Source: Microbacteriaceae bacterium PS02344 (lineage in GTDB: Bacteria; Actinomycetota; Actinomycetes; Actinomycetales; Microbacteriaceae). Taken from it: DNA of 64,000 nucleotides. Below are positions 1 through 8,212 of the stretch, one piece after another (the stretch's first letter is position 1; each line of letters starts with the position of its first letter). Made by a program: the position numbers and the translations under genes. A model generated the notes under the pieces. The model did not search any database. It was not told where the DNA came from and was given only the letters and a program-made list of their open reading frames with translations. Location of the stretch: contig JASCNZ010000002.1 in NCBI GenBank assembly GCA_029959905.1, positions 62,001 through 126,000 on the forward strand, in the 5' to 3' direction.

Positions 1-1584
1 GCGCTTGAGGTCGTGCAGGTAGGAGTCGGGATCGTCGGAGAGGACGACGCCGGGGTTGAGGATGCCGGCCGGGTCGAACAGGCGCTTGATCTCCCACATC
101 ATGTCGGTCAACTCGTCGCCGTACTGACGCCGCACGAAGGGAGCCATGATGCGTCCCGTGCCGTGTTCGGCCTTGAGCGAGCCCCCCTGCCCCAGCACGA
201 GGTCGACGAGGTCGTCGGTGAACCGTCGGTACCGGGCCACGCTCTCGGGGTCGTCGAAACGCTCGTTCAGCAGGAAGTGGACGTTCCCGTCCTTGGCGTG
301 CCCGAAGATGACCGACCCCTCGTAGTCGTGTGCGTCGAAGAGCTCGATCAACCGTTCGCAGGTCGCGAGGAGCCTGTCCACCGGCACGACGATGTCCTCC
401 AGCAACGCGGTCGTGCCCGAGGGGCGGGCGCCGGCGACGGCCGTGTAGAGCCCTTTGCGCACGTGCCACAGCGCGGCGCGCTCTGCGGCATCCGTCGTCA
501 GGGCGGCAGGTACGGCGAGGGGCAGTGTCGACAGGTGGCCCAGGGCAGCGTGCGTGTCGGCTGCGAGCGTCGCGTCATCCGCCGCATGCACCTCGACGAG
601 CAGGGCCGCGTGCCCGTGCACGTCGATGCTCGCGATGGTCTGCGGCACATCGGTGAGCCCCTGCGCTACGCGGAGCGACGCCGCATCGAGCAGTTCGATC
701 GTCGCGAGGCCCAGCTCCGCGAGCCCGGGGAGCGCGGCCATCGCGTCCGACAGCGTCTCGAAGACCAGCAGGCCGGTGGCGATGGCGGGGCGCACCTCGA
801 CGGTGCGGAAGCGCGCCTCGGCGACGAACGCCAGTGTGCCCTCCGACCCGATCACCAGGTGCTCGAGGATGGTCACGGCGGTGTCGAAGTCGAGGAGGGA
901 GTTGAGCCCGTACCCCATCGTGTTCTTCATCGAGAACTGCCGACGGACGAACTCGGCGTTCTCGGGGCGCGCGAGCAGCCTCTCGCGGAGGGCCAGCAGA
1001 CCGGCGGCGAGTTCGGGGTCGGAGCGATGCAGGCGTAAGTCGGCGTCGGGCAGACCCGTGTCGAGGATCGTGCCGCTCGGCAGCACGAGCACCATCGACT
1101 CGATCGTGCGGTACGAGTTCTCCACCACGCCGCAGGCCATGCCGCTGGAGTTGTTGGCCACCACGCCGCCGATCGTGCAGGCGATCTCACTGGCGGGATC
1201 GGGTCCGAGCTTGCGACGGTAGCGCGCGAGCCGGGTGTTGACCTGACGCACCGTGGCACCGGGGCCGACGCTGACAGCCGCGCCGTCATCGGAGATACGG
1301 ATGCTCCGGAAGGCGGAACGGGTGTCGACGAGGATGTCGCCGCTGACGCCCTGGCCCGAGAGACTGGTGCCGCCGGAGCGGAAGGTCAGGGTGCGGCCCG
1401 CCGCACGCACGGCGTCGAACACGCGTGCCATGCCCGCCGCGTCGACGGGGGAGACCACGGCGTCCGGGACGAGCAGGTAGTGCGAGGCGTCGTGAGCGCG
1501 GGCGAAGCGATCGATCGACCGGGACTGCACAGAGACCCCGCCGAGGAGGGCGGGATCGAGCGGTTCCGCGAGAGTGGTCGGCAT
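1..1584 (-). CDS. FAD-linked oxidase (GlcD/D-lactate dehydrogenase type), 3' end cut by window
   Basis: The 528 N-terminal residues are visible and the frame is still open at base 1, so the protein is truncated by the window. An N-terminal FAD_binding_4 (PCMH-type) domain spans about residues 45-190, with RSGGTSLSGQ and a CTIGGVVANNSSG stretch that holds FAD. An FAD-oxidase C-terminal domain follows, with the family's EHGTGR motif near residue 490. Such proteins oxidise 2-hydroxy acids (D-lactate, glycolate, D-2-hydroxyglutarate) and pass electrons to quinone. Actinobacterial versions often carry a C-terminal Fe-S domain, which would lie outside the window. ATG is preceded by GAGGAG. A -10 (TACACT, complement 1619-1624) and an operator-like dyad lie upstream, shared with the divergent GntR gene. 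The exact substrate is unknown. Confidence 0.85.
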   Translation of the reverse strand, partial: MPTTLAEPLDPALLGGVSVQSRSIDRFARAHDASHYLLVPDAVVSPVDAAGMARVFDAVRAAGRTLTFRSGGTSLSGQGVSGDILVDTRSAFRSIRISDDGAAVSVGPGATVRQVNTRLARYRRKLGPDPASEIACTIGGVVANNSSGMACGVVENSYRTIESMVLVLPSGTILDTGLPDADLRLHRSDPELAAGLLALRERLLARPENAEFVRRQFSMKNTMGYGLNSLLDFDTAVTILEHLVIGSEGTLAFVAEARFRTVEVRPAIATGLLVFETLSDAMAALPGLAELGLATIELLDAASLRVAQGLTDVPQTIASIDVHGHAALLVEVHAADDATLAADTHAALGHLSTLPLAVPAALTTDAAERAALWHVRKGLYTAVAGARPSGTTALLEDIVVPVDRLLATCERLIELFDAHDYEGSVIFGHAKDGNVHFLLNERFDDPESVARYRRFTDDLVDLVLGQGGSLKAEHGTGRIMAPFVRRQYGDELTDMMWEIKRLFDPAGILNPGVVLSDDPDSYLHDLKR

Positions 1585-1608
1585 GGTGCTCCTCGGCGTC
1601 GAGACGGA

Positions 1609-1619
1609 TTGTCAGACAA
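1609..1619. promoter_or_regulatory. Perfect dyad TTGTCAGACAA, likely GntR operator
   Basis: An 11-bp perfect inverted repeat (TTGTC-A-GACAA) lies between the divergent oxidase and GntR genes. It starts just after a -10 hexamer for the oxidase (TACACT, complement 1619-1624), so it covers the predicted transcription start. Size and sequence suit FadR-subfamily GntR sites. Binding by the adjacent regulator is inferred. Confidence 0.65.
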
Positions 1620-1657
1620 GTGTACCGACCGCCGCACCTCGGGCTAGGCTGTCTGCC

Positions 1658-2332
1658 GTGTCCTCGTCTTCCGATGCTCCGCTCGGCGTCATCGGTGTCG
1701 TCGAGGCCGTCGCGGCGCGCCTGCGCGCCCGCATCCTCACGGGCGAGCTGGCACCCGCCTCCGCCGTCACCGAGGCCTTCGTCGCCGAGGAGTACGGCGT
1801 GGCCCGTCCCAGTGCGAAAGCCGCCATCGAGCAGCTCGTCGCCGCGGGGTTGCTCGTCCGCTCGGCGCATCGGAGTGCGCGCGTGGTCGCCATCGACCCC
1901 GCCACCGTGCGCGACGTCTATCGCACGCGCATCCGCCTGGAGAGTGCGGCGCTGCGGGAGCTCGCCGGTCGTCGAGAAGCGCCCGCGTCGGCTCATGACG
2001 CGAATGCGGAGATCGCGGCCCTCCCGCCGGGACCCGACCCGCGCACGGTCGACCCTGATCTCCGCTTCCATCTCGCACTGATCGAGGCCCTTCATAGCGA
2101 ACGCACCAGCCGGATGTACCGGAGCGTGCTCGACGAGGTGCGGCTGTGCATGGCGCAGGTGCAGGGGCGACGGCTGCTCGATGCCGAGGTCATCGCCGCC
2201 CAGCACGCCGAGATCCTCGACGCGATCACGGCGGGCGACGCCGATCGGGCTTCGGCGGTTCTGCACCACCACCTCGGCGCGGCCGAGGAAAGACTCGTCG
2301 AAGCCCTGCGCGGCGACGCGGTCGCGACCTGA
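1658..2332 (+). CDS. GntR-family regulator, FadR/FCD subfamily
   Basis: 224 residues. The N-terminal winged helix (about 10-75) resembles GntR (ILTGELAPASAVTE, then PSAKAAIEQLVAAGLL). The C-terminal FCD ligand domain shows the expected D..FH..L (DPDLRFHLALIEAL) and H..I.DAI..GD pattern, which usually coordinates a metal and binds a small carboxylate. GTG 1658 is chosen because a -10 (TAGGCT, 1645-1650) lies only 7 nt upstream, implying a leaderless mRNA, and the upstream extension is not family-like. It is divergent from the 2-hydroxy-acid oxidase and probably represses it, with the oxidase substrate or product as effector (inference). Confidence 0.85.
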   Translation: MSSSSDAPLGVIGVVEAVAARLRARILTGELAPASAVTEAFVAEEYGVARPSAKAAIEQLVAAGLLVRSAHRSARVVAIDPATVRDVYRTRIRLESAALRELAGRREAPASAHDANAEIAALPPGPDPRTVDPDLRFHLALIEALHSERTSRMYRSVLDEVRLCMAQVQGRRLLDAEVIAAQHAEILDAITAGDADRASAVLHHHLGAAEERLVEALRGDAVAT

Positions 2333-2335
2333 CGA

Positions 2336-3250
2336 TCAGTCGAACGGGGCGTCGTCGATCCGGATCGGGGCGTCGGCCAGATCCGCCCACACGGGCGCCG
2401 GCAGGGGAGTGTCGACGTCGCCGGCCTGGATCGCGCGCAGCGCTGCGGTGATCTCCTCGTCGTTCTGGGGGACGGCGAGGCCGCAGGTTCGCAGCTCCGA
2501 CGCGAACTGGAGCGTGAGTCGGATCTTCCCCGCTTCGACGGCCTGAGCGGTGGTCCCGGTGCGGATCGCGCTGCCGGTCTGGATGGCGGGGACCTCGTCG
2601 CAGACGTGATAGACCTCGCCGCCGTCGACCCAGACGACCTCGTCGGCGCCGAGCAGCTGGATCACCGTCGACTGGTCAGCCGTGTACTGCTCGACGGAGG
2701 GCGGATCGAAATCGATGCCGACGACCGTGGCGAGCACGGCGAGGGCGACTCCGATGATGCCGGCCGTCGCCTTCTGCCCCTTCGACATGTCCTTATTGAG
2801 CAGGATCACCACGATGAGAGGCAGGAACGCGATGACCGCGACGATCGCGCCCAGCTGGTTCTGCACGAAGAAGCGTGTGGTCTCCGAGCGCCGGGCGGGA
2901 TCGAGGCGGTTCGCGCGCTTCCACAGCAGCGAGCCGGTGATCGCGAGGGCGGCGATCGCCACGAGAAGCACCAGCAGGGTGATGAACGCCCAGGTGGGGA
3001 AGCGGGTGGTCGCATCGCTCTGCTGGAGCAACCCGGAGTCGGGATCGCGCACGAGCCGCCCATCCGCGCCCACGACCTCGCGCTGCCGCAGGAGCCAGAG
3101 GATCGCGACCGCCTCGGTGGTGATGGCGAGGAACCACAGGATGCCGGCGATCCAGCGGAACCGCACGGCCGTCGCGCGGGCGGAGGCGGTCGGCTGCCAG
3201 TCGTGGGGTCGGCCGCCGTCGTCCGCGGCGGCGTCGGTGCTCTCGTTCAT
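2336..3250 (-). CDS. Hypothetical membrane protein with four predicted TM segments
   Basis: 304 residues, no family recognised. The sequence shows a polar N-terminus, hydrophobic segments at about 33-53, 88-110, 132-150 and 163-180, and a polar C-terminal half (about 185-304) with two cysteines (VYHVCDEV and LRTCGLAV) that could pair if extracytoplasmic. ATG 3250 is preceded by GAGGGGAC and a -10-like TATGCT (complement 3275-3280), a conventional leadered promoter. It ends 3 bp from the convergent GntR stop. Function unknown. Confidence 0.7.
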   Translation of the reverse strand: MNESTDAAADDGGRPHDWQPTASARATAVRFRWIAGILWFLAITTEAVAILWLLRQREVVGADGRLVRDPDSGLLQQSDATTRFPTWAFITLLVLLVAIAALAITGSLLWKRANRLDPARRSETTRFFVQNQLGAIVAVIAFLPLIVVILLNKDMSKGQKATAGIIGVALAVLATVVGIDFDPPSVEQYTADQSTVIQLLGADEVVWVDGGEVYHVCDEVPAIQTGSAIRTGTTAQAVEAGKIRLTLQFASELRTCGLAVPQNDEEITAALRAIQAGDVDTPLPAPVWADLADAPIRIDDAPFD

Positions 3251-3307
3251 GTCGTCCCCTCGTTTTCAGGGCCGAGCATAGTGGAGAAGGTGTCCTACGC
3301 TGGAGGG

Positions 3308-3805
3308 ATGACACGGGATGCCGACGACGCGCTGAGCTGGGAGGGCGACGACGACGCGAGCGAGCCGCGGAGCGCCCCGGGCGCCGAGCGACGGTCGGAC
3401 GCGACATCGCACCGAGCGCCGCGAGCATCCACCGCCGCGGCTGCTCCGGCTGCGGCTCCGGGTCGCACGGATGCGGAGCCAGGTGCCGACGACGCTGATT
3501 CCGCTCCCGCGCCGCTGAGCACCACCATGCTGCTCGTCACGGGCGTCGTCGGGGGGATCTATCTGCTCTACTCCGTCGGGTGGGTCGTGGGCGGGTTGCG
3601 CCTGCAGCCGCTGGCTCGGTTCTTCGTGGCGGACTTCATGTTCCTTCCGTGGTTCGTGCTCGCGATCGCCGCGCCGGCGCTGTGGTTCCTGGCGGTGTGG
3701 GTGCTGACCCGCGCGAAGGCGTCATGGATCCGCGTCGCGCTGCTGCTGCTGGGAGTGGTGCTCCTCGTGCCCTGGCCCTTCGTGACCGTGGGGGTGATCG
3801 GATGA
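3308..3805 (+). CDS. Small membrane protein with disordered acidic N-terminus
   Basis: 165 residues. The first 70 are rich in Asp, Glu, Ala and Pro (low complexity). Three hydrophobic segments follow at about 76-98, 107-130 and 138-163. No family recognised. ATG 3308 is chosen because a -10 (TACGCT, 3296-3301) sits 6 nt upstream, which suggests leaderless translation; longer in-frame extensions would run antisense through the neighbouring gene. The stop overlaps the next start (ATGA at 3802), so the two are translationally coupled. Confidence 0.7.
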   Translation: MTRDADDALSWEGDDDASEPRSAPGAERRSDATSHRAPRASTAAAAPAAAPGRTDAEPGADDADSAPAPLSTTMLLVTGVVGGIYLLYSVGWVVGGLRLQPLARFFVADFMFLPWFVLAIAAPALWFLAVWVLTRAKASWIRVALLLLGVVLLVPWPFVTVGVIG

Positions 3806-4134
3806 TGTCCGTCGACAGCGAGCGGCAGCGACGTGCCGCGCCGCGCTGGCCTGCCGCTCTCGTGCTCGGATTCGCGGGGCTGTTCTACGCCTACGCGGTG
3901 TGGAACGCGGTCGCCCATCTCGTCTCGATGGCGCAGACGGGGCTGAGTACCGCGGGGTGGATCACCCTGGTGTTCGGGGTGGTGTTCCCGGCTCTGGTAT
4001 TCGCATTCGCGGCCGGGATCGGACGCCGCCGGCGGGTGGGGGAGCTCGCGCTCGCGCTGCTCGCCGGCCTCGGGCTCGTCGCGGTGTTCTGGCTCTGCCT
4101 GCTGGCCTTCAGTCTCGGACTCGTCGCCCCCTGA
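3802..4134 (+). CDS. Small membrane protein with three TM helices
   Basis: 110 residues. After a basic N-terminus there are three predicted helices (about 18-38, 48-72 and 80-105) and a short RRRR cytoplasmic loop. No family recognised. It overlaps the previous gene by 4 nt, so the two probably form a two-component membrane complex or at least a co-expressed pair. A second ATG immediately follows the first (3805), so the start is uncertain by one codon. Confidence 0.65.
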   Translation: MMSVDSERQRRAAPRWPAALVLGFAGLFYAYAVWNAVAHLVSMAQTGLSTAGWITLVFGVVFPALVFAFAAGIGRRRRVGELALALLAGLGLVAVFWLCLLAFSLGLVAP

Positions 4135-4222
4135 CACCGCCTCCGATGGCCCGCGCTCGTCGCAGCAGCGGGAATGCGACGTGGTGCGGCGTCACACGGC
4201 GAGGCGGCGGGATTCGCTCGGG

Positions 4223-4228
4223 TACAGT
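4223..4228 (+). promoter_or_regulatory. Candidate -10 element for serA
   Basis: TACAGT lies about 70 nt upstream of the serA GTG, giving a predicted leader of about 60 nt. No convincing -35 is visible. The rest of 4135-4296 holds no other recognisable feature. Confidence 0.35.
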
Positions 4229-4296
4229 GGAACCGATCGCGCCCCCGACGGTGTGCGGCGCATCGGCCCCTGTTGCGTTGCCCCGAAGGATCCACT

Positions 4297-5901
4297 GTGC
4301 CGAAGCCCGTTGTGCTCATCGCCGAAGTTCTCTCTCCCGCCACGATCGAGGCCCTGGGCCCGGACTTCGACGTCCGCCACGTCGACGGTACCGATCGCCC
4401 CGCCCTGTTCGCGGCGCTGGCCGACACCGACGCGGTGCTCATCCGCTCGGCGACGCACATCGATGAGGAGGCCCTCACGCACGCACCTCGGCTGAAGGTC
4501 GTGGCGCGCGCGGGTGTCGGACTCGACAACGTCGACATCAAGGCGGCGACCGCCGCGGGTGTGATGGTCGTGAACGCGCCGACCTCGAACATCGTCTCGG
4601 CCGCAGAGCTGACCGTCGGGCACATCCTCAGCCTCGCCCGCCGCATCCCCGCGGCGCACGCGTCGCTCTCGTCCGGTGCGTGGAAGCGCAGCTCGTTCAC
4701 GGGCGCCGAGCTCTTCGAGAAGACCGTCGGCATCATCGGCCTCGGACGAATCGGCGCGCTCGTCGCCGCCCGTCTCGCCGCTTTCGACATGCGCGTGGTC
4801 GCCTACGACCCGTATGTCACCTCCGCCCGCGCGCAGCAGCTCGGCGTGCAGCTGCTCTCGCTCGACGAGCTGGTCGCCGAGTCGGACTTCCTCACGATCC
4901 ACATGCCGAAGACGCCCGAGACCACGGGCATGATCGGAGCCGAGCAGTTCCGCGCCATGAAGCCCACGGCGTTCGTCGTCAACGTCGCGCGCGGCGGGCT
5001 GATCGACGAGGAGGCGCTGCGCGAGGCGCTCGTCGCGGGCGAGATCGCGGGCGCCGGACTAGACGTCTTCACGACCGAGCCGCCCGCGGAGGGCGGCACC
5101 GCTCGTGCCCTGCTCGACCTGCCGAACGTGGTCGTCACCCCCCACCTGGGCGCCAGCACCGAGGAGGCTCAGGAGAAGGCGGGCGTCTCGGTCGCCCGTT
5201 CGGTGCGCCTGGCCCTCGGGGGAGACCTCGTGCCGGACGCCGTCAACGTCGCGGGGGGCGTCATCGACCCCTACGTGCGTCCCGGTATCTCGCTCGTCGA
5301 GAAGCTCGGACAGATCCTCGCGGCCCTTGCCACGTCGCCGCTCACCAGCCTCGACGTCGAGGTGCACGGCGAGCTGAACGACTATGACGTGAGCGTGCTG
5401 AAGCTCGCCGCGCTGAAGGGCGTGTTCACCAACATCGTCAGCGAGACGGTGTCGTACGTGAACGCCCCGCTCCTGGCCGAGCAGCGCGGCATCGCCGTGC
5501 GGCTGCTTCAGGACGACGTGAGCGCCGAGTACCGCAACGTCATCACGCTCAGCGGCGCGCTGTCCGACGGGTCGCAGCTCTCGGTCTCCGGCACGCTGAC
5601 GGGTCCGAAGCAGGCCGAGAAGCTCATCGGTATCAACGACTACGCGCTCGAACTGCCCATCGAGAAGCATCACGTGGTGATGCTGTACACCGACCGCCCG
5701 GGCATCGTCGCGGTCTACGGCCAGAAGTTCGGTGAGGCGGGGATCAACATCGCGGGCATGCAGATCGCTCGCGAGGCGGCCGGAGCGCAGGCGCTGAGCG
5801 TGCTGACGCTCGACTCGCCGGTCGCCGACGAACTGCTCGACGACGTGCGCACCGCGATCGACGCCGACCTGTTCCGGCAGATCGAGATCACCGAGATCTG
5901 A
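4297..5901 (+). CDS. serA: D-3-phosphoglycerate dehydrogenase
   Basis: 534 residues, the length of the long actinobacterial SerA. It oxidises 3-phosphoglycerate with NAD+ in the first step of serine synthesis. Visible parts: substrate-binding domain with RAGVGLDNVD (about 74), Rossmann motif GIIGLGRIGALVAARL (about 144), catalytic Arg in NVARGGLIDEEAL, catalytic His in TPHLGAST, an intervening allosteric domain (about 320-450) and a C-terminal ACT domain (about 460-534) that normally binds serine for feedback inhibition. GTG 4297 is chosen for the AAGGA 8 nt upstream and the MPKPVVLIAE-like family start. It stands alone and ends in a strong hairpin. Confidence 0.96.
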   Translation: MPKPVVLIAEVLSPATIEALGPDFDVRHVDGTDRPALFAALADTDAVLIRSATHIDEEALTHAPRLKVVARAGVGLDNVDIKAATAAGVMVVNAPTSNIVSAAELTVGHILSLARRIPAAHASLSSGAWKRSSFTGAELFEKTVGIIGLGRIGALVAARLAAFDMRVVAYDPYVTSARAQQLGVQLLSLDELVAESDFLTIHMPKTPETTGMIGAEQFRAMKPTAFVVNVARGGLIDEEALREALVAGEIAGAGLDVFTTEPPAEGGTARALLDLPNVVVTPHLGASTEEAQEKAGVSVARSVRLALGGDLVPDAVNVAGGVIDPYVRPGISLVEKLGQILAALATSPLTSLDVEVHGELNDYDVSVLKLAALKGVFTNIVSETVSYVNAPLLAEQRGIAVRLLQDDVSAEYRNVITLSGALSDGSQLSVSGTLTGPKQAEKLIGINDYALELPIEKHHVVMLYTDRPGIVAVYGQKFGEAGINIAGMQIAREAAGAQALSVLTLDSPVADELLDDVRTAIDADLFRQIEITEI

Positions 5902-5905
5902 GGTC

Positions 5906-5951
5906 GAACGACGGAGGGCGGGGCGCAGGCGCGTCCCGCCCTCCGTCGTTC
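5906..5951. terminator. Bidirectional terminator hairpin between serA and tetR
   Basis: A perfect 17-bp stem (5906-5922 with 5935-5951) around a 12-nt loop lies 4 nt after the serA stop and 22 nt before the tetR stop. There is no long T-run, as is common in high-GC actinobacteria. Confidence 0.85.
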
Positions 5952-5973
5952 TCCGGCCCGTTCGGGAGCGTGC

Positions 5974-6519
5974 TCAGGGAGCGGTAGTGCGGAGGACGAC
6001 GTCGATCAGGCGGTCGAGTTCGGCGCCCTGCGGCACGAGGTGCTCCGATCCGTTCACGTCGAGAGAGTTGTTGAAGTACAGCCCGTCGCTCAGGAGCATG
6101 ACGAGGGCCAGACTCGTCTCGTCGCGCACGTGCGGGCGTATCATCTCCTCCCACCGCCGCCGCACATGCCGCAGCGCGTCGGCCGCGGGAACGGAACCCC
6201 CCTGGGCGAGCCGCGAGGCGGCGATGAGTGCCCGGTCGAGGGCCTCGTCCTCCATGACGGAGGTTCGGATGTAGTAGACGACCGGGCCTTCCGCATCGGC
6301 GGCCATGCGCTCGAGGTCAGCGGTCGTGAGGGTGTCTAGTCGATCGAGCAGTCCGGCGACGAGTTCATCCTTCGATCCGAAGTGGTAGAGCAGTCCGCCC
6401 TTCGACACCCCGGCGGCCTTCGCCGTCGCATCGAGCGTCGCGGACCTCTCGCCCTCCTCGAGCACGAGTTGCTGGAAGGCGTCGAGAACTCGTTCCCTGG
6501 CGAGGGGTGGGCGGGGCAT
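5974..6519 (-). CDS. TetR-family repressor, probable regulator of the divergent MFS pump
   Basis: 181 residues. The N-terminal HTH (about 5-50) carries the TetR signature AAKAAGVSKGGLLYHFGSKDEL; the all-helical ligand domain fills the rest. ATG 6519 (MPRPPLARERVLDAF) is a typical TetR start, and the longer in-frame extension is antisense noise. It is divergent from a DHA2-type exporter, with an 11-bp imperfect dyad between them that includes both candidate -10 elements. It therefore probably represses itself and the pump until a hydrophobic drug-like ligand binds (inference from arrangement). Confidence 0.87.
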   Translation of the reverse strand: MPRPPLARERVLDAFQQLVLEEGERSATLDATAKAAGVSKGGLLYHFGSKDELVAGLLDRLDTLTTADLERMAADAEGPVVYYIRTSVMEDEALDRALIAASRLAQGGSVPAADALRHVRRRWEEMIRPHVRDETSLALVMLLSDGLYFNNSLDVNGSEHLVPQGAELDRLIDVVLRTTAP

Positions 6520-6553
6520 CGGATCCTCTTCTCGGTCGCGGCCGGCGGCATCT

Positions 6554-6583
6554 GTTACTATACCAGCCGGACGGTTTAGTAAC
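6554..6583. promoter_or_regulatory. TetR operator with divergent -10 elements
   Basis: Arms GTTACTATACC (6554-6564) and GGTTTAGTAAC (6573-6583) are inverted repeats matching at 10 of 11 positions around an 8-nt centre. The 5' arm contains TATAGT on the minus strand (complement 6558-6563) for tetR; the 3' arm contains TTTAGT (6574-6579) for the pump. A repressor bound here would block both promoters. Confidence 0.75.
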
Positions 6584-6609
6584 GCCGTCCCGGAAACGAG
6601 AGGTGTGCC

Positions 6610-8145
6610 ATGACCCGTACCGCGTCGATCCCGACGGCAGGAACGGATGCCCCCCGCGTCGGCGCTCGCGGTTGGGCCGCGCTCGTCGTGCTCATGCTGC
6701 CGGTGCTGCTGGTGTCGGTCGACAATACGGTGCTCAGCTTCGCGCTGCCCGAGATCTCCCTGGCGCTGGCGCCGTCCGGGGCCGAGCAGCTGTGGATCAT
6801 CGACGTCTACCCGCTCGTGCTCGCCGGTCTGCTGGTCACGATGGGCACCCTCGGCGATCGCTTCGGCCGTCGCCGTCTGCTCCTGATCGGCGCGACCGGC
6901 TTCGCCGCGGTCTCGGTCCTCGCCGCCTTCGCGCCGACCGCCGGCCTGCTCATCGCCGCGCGCGCGCTGCTGGGCCTCTTCGGCGCGATGCTCATGCCGT
7001 CGACGCTCTCGTTGCTGAGGTCGATCTTCACGAACCGAGACCAGCGCCGCCTCGCGATCGCAGTCTGGGCATCCGCGTTCTCCGCAGGATCGGCCCTCGG
7101 ACCGATCGTCGGCGGCTTCCTCCTCGAGCACTTCGCCTGGGGTTCCGTCTTCCTCATCGCCGTGCCCGTGCTGCTGCCGCTGCTCATCGCGGCGCCGCTT
7201 CTCGTGCCCGAGAGCCGCGATCCGAACCCCGGCCGCATCGATCTCGTGAGCATCGTCCTCTCCATGGCGGCGATGATCCCGGTGGTCTACGCGATCAAGT
7301 CCTTCGCCGTCGACGGGCCGACCCTGATCGCGGGGGCCTGGGCCCTCCTCGGCGTGGTGATGGGCGTGCTGTTCGTGCGGCGCCAGCTGCGGGTGGACAT
7401 CCCCATGCTCGACATGGCCCTCTTCCGACGGGGCACGTTCTCGGGAGCGATCCTCGTCAACCTGCTGAGCGTCGTCGCCCTCGTGGGTTTCCTGTACTTC
7501 GTGTCGCAGCACCTGCAGCTCGTTCTCGGCCTGTCGCCGATGATGGCCGGGCTCGCGCTCGTGCCCGGCATGGCCGTCATGATCGTCGCGGGCCTCGGCG
7601 TGGTGCCGGTGTCGCGCCGCGTGCCCCCGCACGTGGTCATCCCCATTGGCCTCGCCTTCTCCGTCGTCGGGTACCTGATCGTGGCCTTCACCTCGCACGC
7701 GCACGGCGTCGCGCCGCTGATCCTCGCCTTCGTGGTACTCGGCATCGGCATCGGAGCGGCCGAGACGATCTCGAACGAGCTCATCCTGTCGAGCGCTCCG
7801 GCCGAGAAGGCGGGGGCCGCCAGTGCCGTCTCGGAGACGGCGTACGAACTCGGCGCGGTGCTCGGCACGGCCGTGCTCGGCGGCATCATCACGGCGTTCT
7901 ACCGCTCGGCCATCGTGCTGCCCGACGGGCTGCCCGCCGGCGTCGCCGACGGGGCGAGGGAGACGCTCGCCGGCGCGTACACCGCCGCCGACGGTCTGCC
8001 CGGAACGCTCGGCGATCAACTGTGGGCGGCGGCGGCGGATGCCTTCGGCTCGGGTGTCTTCATCACCTCGCTGATCGGTGCGGGGCTCGTCGTCGTGGCG
8101 GCCGTGATCGCCGCCGTCACACTGCGCACGCGCACCCCGCACTGA
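6610..8145 (+). CDS. MFS multidrug exporter, DHA2 (EmrB/QacA, SmvA-like) family
   Basis: 511 residues with about 14 hydrophobic segments, the DHA2 architecture. Motif A follows TM2 ([16 protein letters not shown], about 79), and a TM1 acidic motif ([13 protein letters not shown], about 37) fits proton-coupled QacA/SmvA-type drug antiport. ATG 6610 has GAGAGG upstream. The gene is divergent from a TetR gene across a shared operator, the classic layout of an inducible efflux system. It probably exports cationic or lipophilic toxic compounds; the substrate cannot be read from the sequence. Confidence 0.88.
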   Translation: MTRTASIPTAGTDAPRVGARGWAALVVLMLPVLLVSVDNTVLSFALPEISLALAPSGAEQLWIIDVYPLVLAGLLVTMGTLGDRFGRRRLLLIGATGFAAVSVLAAFAPTAGLLIAARALLGLFGAMLMPSTLSLLRSIFTNRDQRRLAIAVWASAFSAGSALGPIVGGFLLEHFAWGSVFLIAVPVLLPLLIAAPLLVPESRDPNPGRIDLVSIVLSMAAMIPVVYAIKSFAVDGPTLIAGAWALLGVVMGVLFVRRQLRVDIPMLDMALFRRGTFSGAILVNLLSVVALVGFLYFVSQHLQLVLGLSPMMAGLALVPGMAVMIVAGLGVVPVSRRVPPHVVIPIGLAFSVVGYLIVAFTSHAHGVAPLILAFVVLGIGIGAAETISNELILSSAPAEKAGAASAVSETAYELGAVLGTAVLGGIITAFYRSAIVLPDGLPAGVADGARETLAGAYTAADGLPGTLGDQLWAAAADAFGSGVFITSLIGAGLVVVAAVIAAVTLRTRTPH

Positions 8146-8156
8146 CCACTACGCTG

Positions 8157-8197
8157 GGGGAACCGGCGCGCCTCGTCGAGCGTCGTGCCGGTTCCCC
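8157..8197 (+). other. Stem-loop between the MFS gene and leuB
   Basis: A perfect 11-bp stem (GGGGAACCGGC, 8157-8167, with 8187-8197) around a 19-nt loop lies 12 nt after the MFS stop and just upstream of the leuB ribosome-binding site. It could terminate the MFS transcript or structure the leuB leader. A -10-like TACGCT (8150-8155) lies directly before it. No leader ORF rich in leucine is visible here. Confidence 0.5.
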
Positions 8198-8212
8198 GAA
8201 GCAAGGAGAGCC

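Noticed and set aside
6520..8142. N-terminal extension of the TetR frame across the MFS gene
   Set aside because: The extension is antisense to the transporter; the TetR domain begins at 6519 with a normal start.
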